The notes: generated by a model not told the origin, from the sequence alone. A stretch of 41,864 nucleotides of DNA from QQVM01 sp035341855 (GCA_035341855.1 DAOQWA010000027.1:1-41864); one strand, 5' to 3'. Counted from the stretch's first letter, positions 17,801 to 26,571 are shown. A program made the numbers and translations.

Positions 17801-19114
17801 ATTTAACAGAACCGGGTGACCTTTGAGCACATTCTCCAGGATATCCCAAACCAGCGGATCTTTTCTGTCCACGATCTTCTTCGCTGATTTTACCGTCTTT
17901 ACTACACCACGTTCGATCATCTTACGGATAATAAACGGCTTGAATAACTCTGCTGCCATGTCTTTAGGCAAACCGCATTCGTGCAGCTTCATTTCCGGCC
18001 CAACGACAATTACAGAACGTGCAGAATAATCTACACGCTTTCCTAATAAATTCTGACGGAATCGTCCTTGTTTTCCTTTGAGTGAATCAGAAAGAGACTT
18101 TAGTGCGCGGTTTGATTCTGTCTTTACAGCATTCACCTTACGTGAATTGTCAAACAGGGAATCAACAGCTTCCTGCAACATCCTCTTCTCGTTACGAAGA
18201 ATTACGTCTGGAGCTTTAATCTCAAGGAGACGCTTCAAGCGATTGTTACGAATGATAACACGACGATACAGGTCATTCAAATCTGACGTAGCAAAACGAC
18301 CGCCATCCAGTGGAACAAGTGGTCTCAATTCAGGTGGAATTACCGGAACTACCTTTACGATCATCCATTCAGGATTATTCTGAATATGTTGATTTGCACT
18401 ACGGAAGGCTTCAACAACGTTCAACCTCTTCAATGCTTCATTCTTACGTTGCTGTGAAGTTTCATTACTTGCCTGATGACGCAGGTTGTAAGAAAGCTCA
18501 TCCAGATTAAGTCGGGCTAACAAATCATACAACGACTCAGCTCCCATCTTGGCAATAAATTTATTCGGGTCTGAATCATCAAGATGTTGATTGTCTTTTG
18601 GAAGATCTTCTAAAATCTGCAGATATTCCTCTTCCGTTAAAAAGTCCAGATAATGGATTCCATCAGCCTCTTTAACTCCGGATTGAATTACTACATACCT
18701 TTCGTAATAGATAATCATATCGAGCTTCTTCGTTGGAAGACCCAATAGGTAACCTATTTTATTCGGGAGTGAACGGAAATACCAAATGTGAGCCACAGGA
18801 ACAGTAAGAGTTATATGTCCCATTCGCTCACGACGTACTTTCTTTTCTGTAACCTCTACTCCGCAGCGATCACAAACTATCCCCTTGTAGCGAATACGTT
18901 TGTACTTTCCGCAATGACATTCCCAGTCTTTAACAGGACCGAAAATGCGCTCACAGAATAACCCGTCACGTTCCGGTTTATAAGTCCGGTAATTTATTGT
19001 TTCAGGTTTCAAGACCTCTCCGCTCGACTGCTCCAGTATATGTTCCGGAGAAGCCAGACTGATGATGATCTTGGTAAAGTTTGACTTGATTTTTATTTCT
19101 TTTCTGGTTGCCAT
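14822..19114 (-). CDS. rpoC: DNA-directed RNA polymerase subunit beta'
   Basis: The 1430-residue product is the complete beta' subunit. It shows the N-terminal zinc ribbon (CHCGKYKRIRYKGIVCDRCGVEV near residues 66-90), the clamp, the catalytic NADFDGDQMAVH motif carrying the three Mg-binding aspartates, the bridge-helix and trigger-loop region (GLAETALKNNEDVV, GEPGTQLTLRTFHVGG) and the second zinc site CESGRGVCVKCYG. It ends with a short acidic tail. With rpoB upstream (73-bp gap) it forms the elongation core. No frameshift or unusual insertion is visible beyond the sequence between the zinc site and the C-terminus that is common in this phylum. Confidence 0.98.
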   Translation of the reverse strand: MATRKEIKIKSNFTKIIISLASPEHILEQSSGEVLKPETINYRTYKPERDGLFCERIFGPVKDWECHCGKYKRIRYKGIVCDRCGVEVTEKKVRRERMGHITLTVPVAHIWYFRSLPNKIGYLLGLPTKKLDMIIYYERYVVIQSGVKEADGIHYLDFLTEEEYLQILEDLPKDNQHLDDSDPNKFIAKMGAESLYDLLARLNLDELSYNLRHQASNETSQQRKNEALKRLNVVEAFRSANQHIQNNPEWMIVKVVPVIPPELRPLVPLDGGRFATSDLNDLYRRVIIRNNRLKRLLEIKAPDVILRNEKRMLQEAVDSLFDNSRKVNAVKTESNRALKSLSDSLKGKQGRFRQNLLGKRVDYSARSVIVVGPEMKLHECGLPKDMAAELFKPFIIRKMIERGVVKTVKSAKKIVDRKDPLVWDILENVLKGHPVLLNRAPTLHRLGIQAFQPKLIEGKAIQLHPLVCTAFNADFDGDQMAVHVPLGHAAILEAQMLMLASHNILNPANGAPISVPSQDMVLGLYYITKERVSDATMTVKGQGMKFYSPEEVIIAHNEGRVELHAAIEVNVPVMTNGVTKIEKIKTTVGRILFNQVVPAEAGYINQLLTKKALRDIIGDVLKSCGVAKTAKFLDDIKDLGFGMAFKGGLSFNLEDVKIPEVKLELIAKANAEVDEVMSNYNMGFITYNERYNQIIDIWTRTSSRITETLMKQLSTDRQGFNSIFMMLDSGARGSKEQIRQLGGMRGLMAKPQKSGATSGEIIENPILSNFKEGLSILEYFISTHGARKGLADTALKTADAGYLTRRLVDVAQDVIITDEDCGTLRGLAETALKNNEDVVESLYDRILGRVSLHDIYHPSTNKLIISSGSEITEAIATVIEESPIETVEIRSVLTCESGRGVCVKCYGRNLATGRMVQKGEAVGVIAAQSIGEPGTQLTLRTFHVGGVAQKGATESELKAKFSGKLEFEEVKTVTKKDGAKSHEVVIGRSGEFRIIDTSTGTVLATSNIPYGAKLHTKSGTIVEKGDIICEWDPFNAVILSEVAGKIDFDHIEEGVTFREESDEQTGYKEKVIIDTRDKTKNPLIRIMDDKKEQLKGYNIPVGAHIMVNKGQKITAGEILVKIPRATGKSGDITGGLPRVTELFEARNPSNPAVVSEIDGIVSYGGIKRGNREVIITSRDGEVKKYLVPLSKHILVQDNDFVRAGDPLSDGAITPSDILSIKGPSMVQEYLVNEVQEVYRLQGVKINDKHFEVIVRQMMRKVVIDDPGDTSFLEREYVDRVDFMIENDGILDKVVVLDAGDSTEVKVGQIITLRKLREENSILKRKDLKSIEARDAISATSSPVLQGITQASLHTKSWISAASFQETTKVLNEAAVNGKIDGLLGLKENVIVGHLIPAGTGLREYEKLIVGSQEEYDLLMASKQEEELSPN

Positions 19115-19141
19115 CTTTTTAATTTTTTGGATTTTGAAATT

Positions 19142-19167
19142 ACTGGCAATGGAATGCCATTGCCAGT
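19142..19167 (-). promoter_or_regulatory. Perfect hairpin in the rpoB-rpoC gap
   Basis: ACTGGCAATGG (19142-19152) and CCATTGCCAGT (19157-19167) form an 11-bp perfect stem with a 4-nt loop in the 73-bp gap between rpoB and rpoC. No T-run follows on the minus strand, so it is not a standard terminator. An RNA-processing or stability element between the two mRNAs is more likely; the role is inference. Confidence 0.6.
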
Positions 19168-19187
19168 GGACCCTGATCTAACTAACC

Positions 19188-22100
19188 TTAGTCAAGCGTG
19201 ATCTTAAGTCCTAATCCTCTAAGTTCATGAAGAAGTACATTGAAGGACTCCGGAATTCCAGGTGTAGGGAGGTTGTCTCCTTTCACAATAGCTTCATATG
19301 TCTTTGCACGACCAATAACATCGTCAGATTTGATGGTAAGAATTTCCTGAAGAATATTTGCAGCACCGAATGCTTCCAGTGCCCACACTTCCATCTCTCC
19401 AAAACGCTGTCCTCCGAACTGTGCTTTTCCTCCCAATGGTTGCTGAGTAATCAATGAATATGGTCCGATAGAACGGGCATGCATCTTGTCATCAACCATG
19501 TGACCAAGTTTCATCATGTAGATGATTCCAACTGTTGCAGGCTGATCAAAACGTTGTCCGGTACCTCCGTCATATAGGTAGGTTGATCCGAATTTCGGTA
19601 AGCCTGCCTTGGAAACATACTCGTCAATTTGTTCAATCGATGCTCCATCAAAAATCGGAGTCGAAAACTTCATGTCCAATTTCTCACCTGCCCATGCCAG
19701 GATCGTTTCATAGATCTGACCAAGGTTCATTCGGGAAGGTACACCAAGTGGATTCAATACGATGTCAACCGGAGTACCATCTTCAAGGAAAGGCATATCC
19801 TCATCGCGGACGATCTTGGCTACGATACCTTTATTTCCGTGTCGACCAGCCATCTTATCACCAACTTTCAACTTACGCTTCTTGGCGATATATACTTTGG
19901 CTAACTGGACAATTCCTGCAGGTAATTCATCTCCTACTACAAGTGCAAACTTCTTACGTTTATACAAACCGGTTACATCATTAAACTTGATGTTGAAGTT
20001 GTGTAGTAATTGTTTAATCTGATCATTCTTATCCTTATCAGTAGTCCACTTATCCGGATTGATAGTCTCGTAGTTTATTTCAGAGAGCATCTTTTGAGTG
20101 AACTTCGCTCCTTTCGGAATAATAATTTCCTTAAAGATATCAGTTACACCTTGTGAAGTTTTCCCGCTAACAAGCAAGAACAACTTGTCGATGAGCTTCT
20201 CTTTCAGTTCAGCACTTTGCTGATTATATTCTTTGTCTAATTTTTCAAGTTGAACCTTTTCATCACTCTTCTGGGATTTATCCTTCGTGAGTACTCTTGA
20301 AAACAGCTTCTTGTCAATTACAACTCCTTTAACAGAAGGAGGAACCTTTAAGGATGCATCTTTCACGTCCCCGGCTTTATCACCAAAAATCGCACGAAGT
20401 AATTTTTCCTCCGGTGATGGATCTGTTTCTCCTTTTGGAGTAATCTTACCAATCAAGATATCACCTTCCATCACTTCAGCTCCTACACGAATTACTCCAT
20501 TCTCATCAAGTTCGCGTGTTGCCTCTTCACTAACGTTAGGAATATCGGCAGTAAGTTCTTCCATACCGCGTTTAGTATCGCGGACTTCAAGGCTATATTC
20601 ATCAACGTGGATTGAGGTAAAAATATCTTCACGTATAACGCGTTCAGAAATTACGATGGCATCTTCAAAGTTATAACCCTTCCATGGCATGAATGCCACT
20701 TTCAAGTTTCTTCCTAATGCAAGTTCTCCACCTTGTGTCGCATATCCTTCCGAGAGGACCTGTCCCTTCTTTACCTTTTGCCCTTTGACAACGATTGGTT
20801 GCAGATTAATACAAGTACTTTGATTAGTCTTTTGGAACTTTGTAAGTGGATACGATTTAACATCATCTTCAAAGCTTACAAGCTTTTCGCTTTCCTTACG
20901 GCTATATCGGATAACAATCTCTTTAGCATCCACGTACTCAACCACTCCATCACCTTCAGCGTTTATAAGTACCCTTGAATCTCTGGCAATCAAACCTTCA
21001 AGACCTGTTCCTACTATTGGAGCCTGTGGTCGAAGTAGTGGAACAGCTTGACGTTGCATGTTAGATCCCATCAAGGCTCTGTTAGCATCATCATGCTCCA
21101 GGAAAGGAATAAGAGAGGCAGCTATTGAAGCGATCTGGTTAGGTCCTACATCAATCAGATTGATCTTGTCGGGCTCGACTACAGGGAAGTCTCCTTCATA
21201 ACGTGCCTTTACCTTTGTATCAAGGAAGTTACCTTTGCCATCGACATTTGCGTTTGCCTGAGCAATTACGCGATTGTCTTCTTCCTCAGCAGTGAGATAT
21301 ATTACTTCTGTATTTACATCCACTTTACCATCGGTCACTGTACGGTAAGGAGTTTCAATAAATCCAAGATTATTAATTTTTGCATATACGCAAAGTGAGG
21401 ATATCAATCCAATATTCGGACCTTCCGGAGTCTCAATTGTACAAAGGCGACCGTAGTGAGTATAATGCACGTCACGAACCTCGAAACCGGCACGCTCACG
21501 AGAGAGACCGCCTGGTCCGAGTGCTGACAATCGACGCTTGTGGGTAATTTCAGCGAGTGGATTTGTCTGATCCATGAACTGAGACAACTGATTTGTGCCG
21601 AAGAAGGAGTTGATCACTGACGACAAAGTTTTCGCATTTATCAGGTCAGCAGGTGTGAAGACTTCATTATCCCTCACGTTCATTCGTTCGCGAATTGTCC
21701 TCGCCATTCTTGCCAACCCAACTCCGAATTGAGAAAACAATTGCTCTCCAACTGTTCTTACACGACGATTCGATAAGTGGTCGATATCATCAACTTCAGC
21801 CTTTGAATTGATCAACTGGATTAATTGTCGAATGATTTCAATAATATCAGCCTTAGTTAATACGCGGATATCATCCTCAATTTCCAGTCCTAATTTTTTA
21901 TTAATTCTATAACGTCCGACATCACCAAGATCATAACGCTTATCGGAGAAAAATAATTTATCAATGATACCACGTGCAGTTTCTTCATCCGGTGGCTCTG
22001 CATTTCTCAACTGACGATAAATATGTTCGACCGCCTCCTTTTCAGAGTTGGAAGTGTCCTTCTGAAGAGTGTTGTAAATGATCGCATAGTCGTTCGTGTT

Positions 22101-23003
22101 AGTGTCAATCTTATGTAAGATGATCGACTTCACTCCAGATTCCAGGATAAGATCCAGGTGATGCTCTTCAACGATCGTTTCTCTTTCAATGATTACCTCA
22201 TTTCTTTCAATAGAAACCACTTCACCTGTATCCTCATCAACGAAATCCTCTACCCAGGTTTTTAAAACCCTGGCAGCAAGCTTTCTATTCAATATATTTT
22301 TAATTCCTGATTTGGTAACTTTAAATTCATCCGCCAAACCGAATATCTCTAATATCTCTTTATCCGTTTGGTATCCAATTGCCCGGAGAAGAGTTGTGAC
22401 AGGAAATTTCTTTTTACGATCGATGTATGCATACATGACACTATTAATGTCAGTTGCAAATTCAATCCATGATCCTTTAAAAGGAATTACACGAGCTGAA
22501 TATAATTTTGTGCCATTGGCATGACGACTTTGCCCAAAGAAAACCCCCGGAGATCGATGCAATTGAGAAACAACTACACGCTCAGCACCATTGATAACGA
22601 AAGTACCTTTTGGAGTCATGTAAGGAATAGTACCTAAGTAAACATCCTGTACAATTGTTTCGAAATCTTCATGCTCAGGATCGGTACAATAAAGCTTAAG
22701 CTTAGCTTTAAGAGGAACACTATGTGTTAATCCGCGCTCGATACATTCCTCAATAGAATAACGAGGTGGATCTATGAAGTAGTCCAGAAATTCAAGAACG
22801 AAATTATTTCTTGAGTCTGATATTGGGAAATTTTCACTAAAGACCTTGTACAGGCCTTCTTTCTGACGATTGTCAGAGGTAGTTTCAAGCTGGAAAAAAT
22901 CTTGAAAAGATTTCAATTGAATATCCAGAAAATCGGGATAATCGATTTTATGTAAACTTGTAGAGAAGTTTATTCTCTTCGAAGGACTGATAGCTGTAGA
23001 CAC
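19188..23003 (-). CDS. rpoB: DNA-directed RNA polymerase subunit beta
   Basis: The 1271-residue product is a complete beta subunit. The rifampicin-binding region reads FGTNQLSQFMDQTNPLAE then THKRRLSALGPGGLSRERAG without the common resistance changes. The fork and active-site segments are ETPEGPNIGLI, GYNFEDAIVISERV, KMAGRHGNKGIVAKI and the C-terminal GGKAQFGGQRFGEMEVWALEA. It is transcribed behind rplL with a 137-bp gap that contains a hairpin and a short T-run. Start ATG 23003 gives MSTAISPSKRINFS, which fits the family. Confidence 0.98.
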   Translation of the reverse strand: MSTAISPSKRINFSTSLHKIDYPDFLDIQLKSFQDFFQLETTSDNRQKEGLYKVFSENFPISDSRNNFVLEFLDYFIDPPRYSIEECIERGLTHSVPLKAKLKLYCTDPEHEDFETIVQDVYLGTIPYMTPKGTFVINGAERVVVSQLHRSPGVFFGQSRHANGTKLYSARVIPFKGSWIEFATDINSVMYAYIDRKKKFPVTTLLRAIGYQTDKEILEIFGLADEFKVTKSGIKNILNRKLAARVLKTWVEDFVDEDTGEVVSIERNEVIIERETIVEEHHLDLILESGVKSIILHKIDTNTNDYAIIYNTLQKDTSNSEKEAVEHIYRQLRNAEPPDEETARGIIDKLFFSDKRYDLGDVGRYRINKKLGLEIEDDIRVLTKADIIEIIRQLIQLINSKAEVDDIDHLSNRRVRTVGEQLFSQFGVGLARMARTIRERMNVRDNEVFTPADLINAKTLSSVINSFFGTNQLSQFMDQTNPLAEITHKRRLSALGPGGLSRERAGFEVRDVHYTHYGRLCTIETPEGPNIGLISSLCVYAKINNLGFIETPYRTVTDGKVDVNTEVIYLTAEEEDNRVIAQANANVDGKGNFLDTKVKARYEGDFPVVEPDKINLIDVGPNQIASIAASLIPFLEHDDANRALMGSNMQRQAVPLLRPQAPIVGTGLEGLIARDSRVLINAEGDGVVEYVDAKEIVIRYSRKESEKLVSFEDDVKSYPLTKFQKTNQSTCINLQPIVVKGQKVKKGQVLSEGYATQGGELALGRNLKVAFMPWKGYNFEDAIVISERVIREDIFTSIHVDEYSLEVRDTKRGMEELTADIPNVSEEATRELDENGVIRVGAEVMEGDILIGKITPKGETDPSPEEKLLRAIFGDKAGDVKDASLKVPPSVKGVVIDKKLFSRVLTKDKSQKSDEKVQLEKLDKEYNQQSAELKEKLIDKLFLLVSGKTSQGVTDIFKEIIIPKGAKFTQKMLSEINYETINPDKWTTDKDKNDQIKQLLHNFNIKFNDVTGLYKRKKFALVVGDELPAGIVQLAKVYIAKKRKLKVGDKMAGRHGNKGIVAKIVRDEDMPFLEDGTPVDIVLNPLGVPSRMNLGQIYETILAWAGEKLDMKFSTPIFDGASIEQIDEYVSKAGLPKFGSTYLYDGGTGQRFDQPATVGIIYMMKLGHMVDDKMHARSIGPYSLITQQPLGGKAQFGGQRFGEMEVWALEAFGAANILQEILTIKSDDVIGRAKTYEAIVKGDNLPTPGIPESFNVLLHELRGLGLKITLD

Positions 23004-23067
23004 GTTGCTTGGGTTTAGATATTGAACTTAAATTTTCTAACGGTGATGTTCCGGAAACACACCAATT

Positions 23068-23114
23068 AAAAAGGATATAGACCCATCCCGGTTTGAGGCC
23101 GGGAAAGGTCTATA
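23068..23114 (-). promoter_or_regulatory. Hairpin plus T-run between rplL and rpoB, candidate attenuator
   Basis: On the minus strand TATAGACC (complement of 23107-23114) pairs with GGTCTATA (complement of 23076-23083), with a 3x3 internal loop. Above it lies a second 5-bp stem (CCCGG/CCGGG) capped by a 7-nt loop. Five T (complement of 23068-23072) follow three bases later. The place is the same as the attenuator/RNase III site known between rplL and rpoB in E. coli; equivalence here is inference. Confidence 0.5.
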
Positions 23115-23140
23115 AATGATCTCAAACAGATGCCGAGGTC

Positions 23141-23515
23141 TTATTTAACTTCAACTTCTGCTCCAGCCTCTTCAAGTTGTGATTTGATAGAATTAGCTTC
23201 TTCTTTAGATACACCTTCCTTAACCGGCTTTGGTGCACCGTCAACTAAATCTTTCGCCTCTTTCAGTCCAAGGCCTGTCATTTCTTTTACCAACTTAACG
23301 ATATTCAATTTCGCTCCACCCGGAGCCTTAAGAATAACATCAAATGTTGATTTCTCAGCGGCAGCTTCACCACCGCCACCACCACCAGCTGCTACTGCAA
23401 CTGCTGCTGCTGCCGGCTCGATACCGTATTCGTCCTTCAGGATTGCTGCTAATTCATTTACTTCTTTCACTGTCAGGTTAACCAACTGCTCAGCGAATGC
23501 TTTTAAATCTGCCAT
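23141..23515 (-). CDS. rplL: Ribosomal protein bL12 (L7/L12)
   Basis: The 124-residue stalk protein has an N-terminal dimerisation helix pair (LKAFAEQLVNLTVKEVNELA), an Ala/Gly-rich hinge with six consecutive glycines (about residues 35-50), and the conserved C-terminal domain (FDVILKAPGGAKLNIVKLVKEM, GLGLKEAKDLVDGAPK). The C-terminal domain recruits elongation factors such as the EF-Tu encoded upstream. It follows rplJ after 98 bp and precedes rpoB. Confidence 0.97.
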   Translation of the reverse strand: MADLKAFAEQLVNLTVKEVNELAAILKDEYGIEPAAAAVAVAAGGGGGGEAAAEKSTFDVILKAPGGAKLNIVKLVKEMTGLGLKEAKDLVDGAPKPVKEGVSKEEANSIKSQLEEAGAEVEVK

Positions 23516-23613
23516 TGTTATAGGATTTTGATTGTTAGGGTTTCAGTTTAATAATGTAATTATAATGGGTACTGGAAGCATTCTATTTCAATTCCTGCTC
23601 ACACAGGATATTA

Positions 23614-24138
23614 TTACTCAGGTCGCTCAGACAAAGTCTTAACGATTCCTGCGAGTTTGCCACCACTGCTGCTCAAAGCAGAGATGACATTCTTAGCAGG
23701 TGATTGTAGCAATGCAATGATGTCACCGATGAGTTCATTTCTGGATTTCAGATTGACCAATGTCTCCAGCTGATTGTCTCCAAGAAATACTGCAGTCTCT
23801 ACCCACGCACCTTTTAAAACAGGTTTGTCGGCAGCCTTACGAAAATCTTTTATCAAGCGGGCAGGTACATTGCCGACCTCACTAAACATCAAGGCACTTG
23901 TTCCTTTTAGTGATGAGAAAATTTCCCGATACGCTTCCGCATCTTTCTTTTCCATCGCTTTTTGGATAAGAGTATTTTTGGCAACGAGCATTTTCACTCC
24001 TTTGTTGAAACAAAGTCTTCTTAGTTGATTGGTTTTAGCAACCGATAACGACGATGTATCAGTAATGTAAATGTTCGGGTATTTATCGAGGAGTACCGTG
24101 ATCTCACCAATAATCACGTCCTTTTCTTCTCTTTTCAT
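23614..24138 (-). CDS. rplJ: Ribosomal protein uL10
   Basis: The 174-residue protein anchors the bL12 dimers on the ribosome through its C-terminal helix and binds 23S rRNA with its N-terminal domain. Family marks include IGEITVLLDKYPNIYITDTSSLSV, MLVAKNTLIQKAM and LKGTSALMFSE. Only 42 bp separate it from rplA, which leaves no room for an extended L10 leader of the E. coli type. Any autoregulation would have to act elsewhere in the transcript. Confidence 0.96.
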   Translation of the reverse strand: MKREEKDVIIGEITVLLDKYPNIYITDTSSLSVAKTNQLRRLCFNKGVKMLVAKNTLIQKAMEKKDAEAYREIFSSLKGTSALMFSEVGNVPARLIKDFRKAADKPVLKGAWVETAVFLGDNQLETLVNLKSRNELIGDIIALLQSPAKNVISALSSSGGKLAGIVKTLSERPE

Positions 24139-24180
24139 GTTTTAACGATTTTAGGATTTTAGCAGAACTAAATTCCTGTT

Positions 24181-24873
24181 TTAGGATAATGTTTTCGTGT
24201 CAATTTGAACAGATGGACTCATCGTTGAAGATAAGTACACGCTTTTCATATATGTACCTTTAGCAGAAGATGGCTTCAGCTTCAAAATTGTATTCAACAA
24301 TTCATGAGCATTCTCAGCAATCTTACCGGCATCGAAAGAAGCCTTACCAATAGAAGCATGGATACTTCCTTGCTTATCTACTTTGAAATCGATCTTACCT
24401 GCCTTCACTTCATTGACTGCTTTACCGATATCAGTAGTAACAGTTCCTGTTTTCGGATTTGGCATCAGGTTGCGCGGACCAAGCACTTTACCAAGCTTAC
24501 CAACTTTACCCATAACACTCGGCATAGTGATAACAACATCGATATCGGTCCAACCTTGTTCAATTTTCGTGATATACTCGTCCAATCCAACATAATCTGC
24601 TCCGGCTTCTTTCGCCTCAGCTTCTTTGTCAGGTGTACAAAGTACCAGTACTTTTTTTACTTTTCCTGTGCCATGTGGAAGCGTCACGACACCACGAACC
24701 ATTTGGTTAGCTTTCCGAGGGTCAACACCCAAACGGATACTTAGATCAACAGACGCATCAAATTTTGTTGTAGTAATGTCTTTCACAATTTTTGAGGCTT
24801 CAGCCAAACTGTAAGACTTACTTTGATCAACTTTAGAAAGAATCTGCTTTCTCTTTTTACTGATCTTAGCCAT
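24181..24873 (-). CDS. rplA: Ribosomal protein uL1
   Basis: The 230-residue two-domain protein of the L1 stalk shows FDASVDLSIRLGVDPRKANQ, VRGVVTLPHGTGK, MPSVMGKVGKLGKVLGPRNL (ending with the conserved LGPRNLMPNPK) and the C-terminal VYLSSTMSPSVQID. It binds 23S rRNA at the E site and in many bacteria represses the rplK-rplA message. It is downstream of rplK with a 101-bp gap in which I see no further element. Confidence 0.97.
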   Translation of the reverse strand: MAKISKKRKQILSKVDQSKSYSLAEASKIVKDITTTKFDASVDLSIRLGVDPRKANQMVRGVVTLPHGTGKVKKVLVLCTPDKEAEAKEAGADYVGLDEYITKIEQGWTDIDVVITMPSVMGKVGKLGKVLGPRNLMPNPKTGTVTTDIGKAVNEVKAGKIDFKVDKQGSIHASIGKASFDAGKIAENAHELLNTILKLKPSSAKGTYMKSVYLSSTMSPSVQIDTKTLS

Positions 24874-24974
24874 TTAAATAAAATTTTGAAGTTCCAACGG
24901 GGTTGATAGGATCTCGCCCTCCTTCTTGTTAATACTAATTTATGTACTCGAAAATCTTAATTTCAACTTAGGGG

Positions 24975-25412
24975 TCAGAATGGTCTCTGACCATCAACCA
25001 CAATACCCATACTCCTTGCTGTTCCTGCAACCATGCTCATCGCTGATTCAATGGTAAAGCAATTCAAGTCAGGCATTTTGATTTCAGCTATTGTTCTAAC
25101 TTGATCCCAACTCACAGAACCTACTTTATTTCTGTTCGGTTCCTTTGATCCACTCTTCAATTTTGAAAGCTCAAGTAACTGAATTGCCGCCGGAGGTGTT
25201 TTAATGACGAAGTCAAATGACTTATCCACATAAACTGTGATAATAACCGGAAGCACTTTACCCGCCTGATCCTGCGTACGAGCATTGAACTGCTTGCAGA
25301 ATTCCATGATATTAACACCCTTCGCACCCAGAGCAGGTCCGATCGGAGGTGCCGGATTTGCGGCTCCACCTTTTACCTGTAATTTAATATATGTTCCTAT
25401 TTCTTTAGCCAT
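24975..25412 (-). CDS. rplK: Ribosomal protein uL11
   Basis: The 145-residue protein of the GTPase-associated centre has the N-terminal signature IKLQVKGGAANPAPPIGPAL with GVNIMEFCKQFNA, and the C-terminal RNA-binding domain (IAEIKMPDLNC, AMSMVAGTARSMGIVVDG). It is needed for factor binding and for sensing uncharged tRNA during the stringent response. It follows nusG after 90 bp. Confidence 0.97.
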   Translation of the reverse strand: MAKEIGTYIKLQVKGGAANPAPPIGPALGAKGVNIMEFCKQFNARTQDQAGKVLPVIITVYVDKSFDFVIKTPPAAIQLLELSKLKSGSKEPNRNKVGSVSWDQVRTIAEIKMPDLNCFTIESAMSMVAGTARSMGIVVDGQRPF

Positions 25413-25502
25413 GACTTTGTTTTTTACAATTTCAATACAACAGTTTTCCCTGAATGGAAGCGATCAGTAAGACTGGTCTATTGAATTTCTTTTTCGGTTT
25501 AT

Positions 25503-26066
25503 TTATTCCTTTTCTACTTGCATATAATTTAACTCAAGCGGCGTTTTTCTACCGAAGATCTTCACCATAACTTTGAGTTTTTTCTTTTCCTCATTAATTT
25601 CTTCAATCACTCCACTGAAACTATTGAATGGGCCATCTATAACTTTCACTGTTTCACCAACAACATAAGGTACATTCATTACAGCCTCGCTATCGGCCAA
25701 TTCATCCATCTTACCAAGAATACGACTTACTTCAGATGGTCTGAGCGGCGCAGGAGGTTCACCTTTGGCACCCAGGAATGAAATAACTCCTGTGACACTT
25801 TCAATTATGTGAGGGATTTCACCAGCCAAATTTGCCTCGATAAGTACATAACCCGGAAGGATATTTCTCTCCTTACTTACTTTCTTTCCATTGCGAATCT
25901 GATAGAACTTCTCCGTAGGTATCAATACCTGAGTCACATAGTCTGTAAGTTTCAGACGGTTTATTTCATACTCAATATATTGCTTAACCTTTTTCTCCTT
26001 GCCACTAATAGCACGTACCACGTACCATTTCCTGACAAGTTCTTTCGGTTGTTGCGCTTCAGCCAT
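25503..26066 (-). CDS. nusG: Transcription termination/antitermination protein NusG
   Basis: The 187-residue product has the NGN domain (KWYVVRAISGKEKKVKQYIE, LIPTEKFYQIRNGKK, PGYVLIEANL, ITGVISFLGAK-like segment VTGVISFLGAKGEPPAPL) and the C-terminal KOW domain (VGETVKVIDGPFNSFSGVIE). It binds the beta' clamp and reduces pausing, and links polymerase to Rho or the ribosome. It starts 11 bp after secE, a very tight pair on one message. Confidence 0.97.
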   Translation of the reverse strand: MAEAQQPKELVRKWYVVRAISGKEKKVKQYIEYEINRLKLTDYVTQVLIPTEKFYQIRNGKKVSKERNILPGYVLIEANLAGEIPHIIESVTGVISFLGAKGEPPAPLRPSEVSRILGKMDELADSEAVMNVPYVVGETVKVIDGPFNSFSGVIEEINEEKKKLKVMVKIFGRKTPLELNYMQVEKE

Positions 26067-26077
26067 GACTTAATTAC

Positions 26078-26272
26078 TTATGCAATCATTTTATAAAAGA
26101 GATTCATGATGCCATTGAAAGCAAAATCCATCACGAAAATCATCAATGTTATAATGACAGTAGCTACCATTACTACGATAACGCTACTTTGCAATTCTTC
26201 CCACGTCGGCCAACTCACCTTATGTACAAGTTCGGTGTAACTTTCTTTGATATAAGCGCTAATCTTGCTCAT
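26078..26272 (-). CDS. secE: Preprotein translocase subunit SecE
   Basis: The 64-residue short form of SecE has an amphipathic N-terminal helix with ESYTELVHKVSWPTWEELQ, where KVSWPTW is the family signature, and one transmembrane helix (VIVVMVATVIITLMIFVMDFAF). It stabilises SecY in the inner membrane. It lies 81 bp after tRNA-Trp and directly before nusG, the standard order. Confidence 0.95.
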   Translation of the reverse strand: MSKISAYIKESYTELVHKVSWPTWEELQSSVIVVMVATVIITLMIFVMDFAFNGIMNLFYKMIA

Positions 26273-26356
26273 TTAGGTTGTTCGTTATTATTATTCAACT
26301 CTGATTATGATTGCCGAAAGAATGACTCCTCCATGCAAGTTAACTTTTTAATCTGG

Positions 26357-26429
26357 CACGGGTGGAGAGACTCGAACTCCCAGCCAACGGTTTTGGAGAC
26401 CGCTACTCTACCAATTGAGCTACACCCGT
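26357..26429 (-). tRNA. tRNA-Trp (anticodon CCA)
   Basis: The cloverleaf reads on the minus strand with a 7-bp acceptor stem (ACGGGTG/CACCCGT), D-arm GCTC/GAGT-type, an anticodon stem GCGGT/ACCGT with loop CTCCAAA (anticodon CCA), a T-loop TTCGAGT and discriminator G. Unlike the other tRNAs here, a CCA follows in the DNA (26354-26356). It sits between tuf and secE as usual in Bacteroidota. Confidence 0.96.
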
Positions 26430-26522
26430 AAACCCGGCTTAGCTTGACTCTGAGAGTTTAAAATTAATCATCTTGAGATGACGATTTTTTCTCAAATTAG
26501 TCTAACCGTTTATTGACAGGAA

Positions 26523-26552
26523 ACAGCAGACAGTTCTTTGACCGCCTGCTGT
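26523..26552 (-). other. Weak hairpin downstream of tuf
   Basis: ACAGCAG (26523-26529) and CTGCTGT (26546-26552) form a 7-bp stem with a 16-nt loop 20 bp after the tuf stop codon. On the minus strand only TTTCC follows, so full termination is unlikely. It may be a partial stop or a protective 3' end for the abundant tuf message. Confidence 0.35.
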
Positions 26553-26571
26553 CGCCTTGAGTTCAATTGGA

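Noticed and set aside
19535..19984. 149-codon plus-strand frame opposite rpoB
   Set aside because: Antisense shadow of a highly conserved part of rpoB; no start context or family pattern.
23130..23531. 133-codon plus-strand frame opposite rplL
   Set aside because: It is the antisense of rplL; its Pro/Ala-rich centre mirrors the Gly/Ala hinge of L7/L12.
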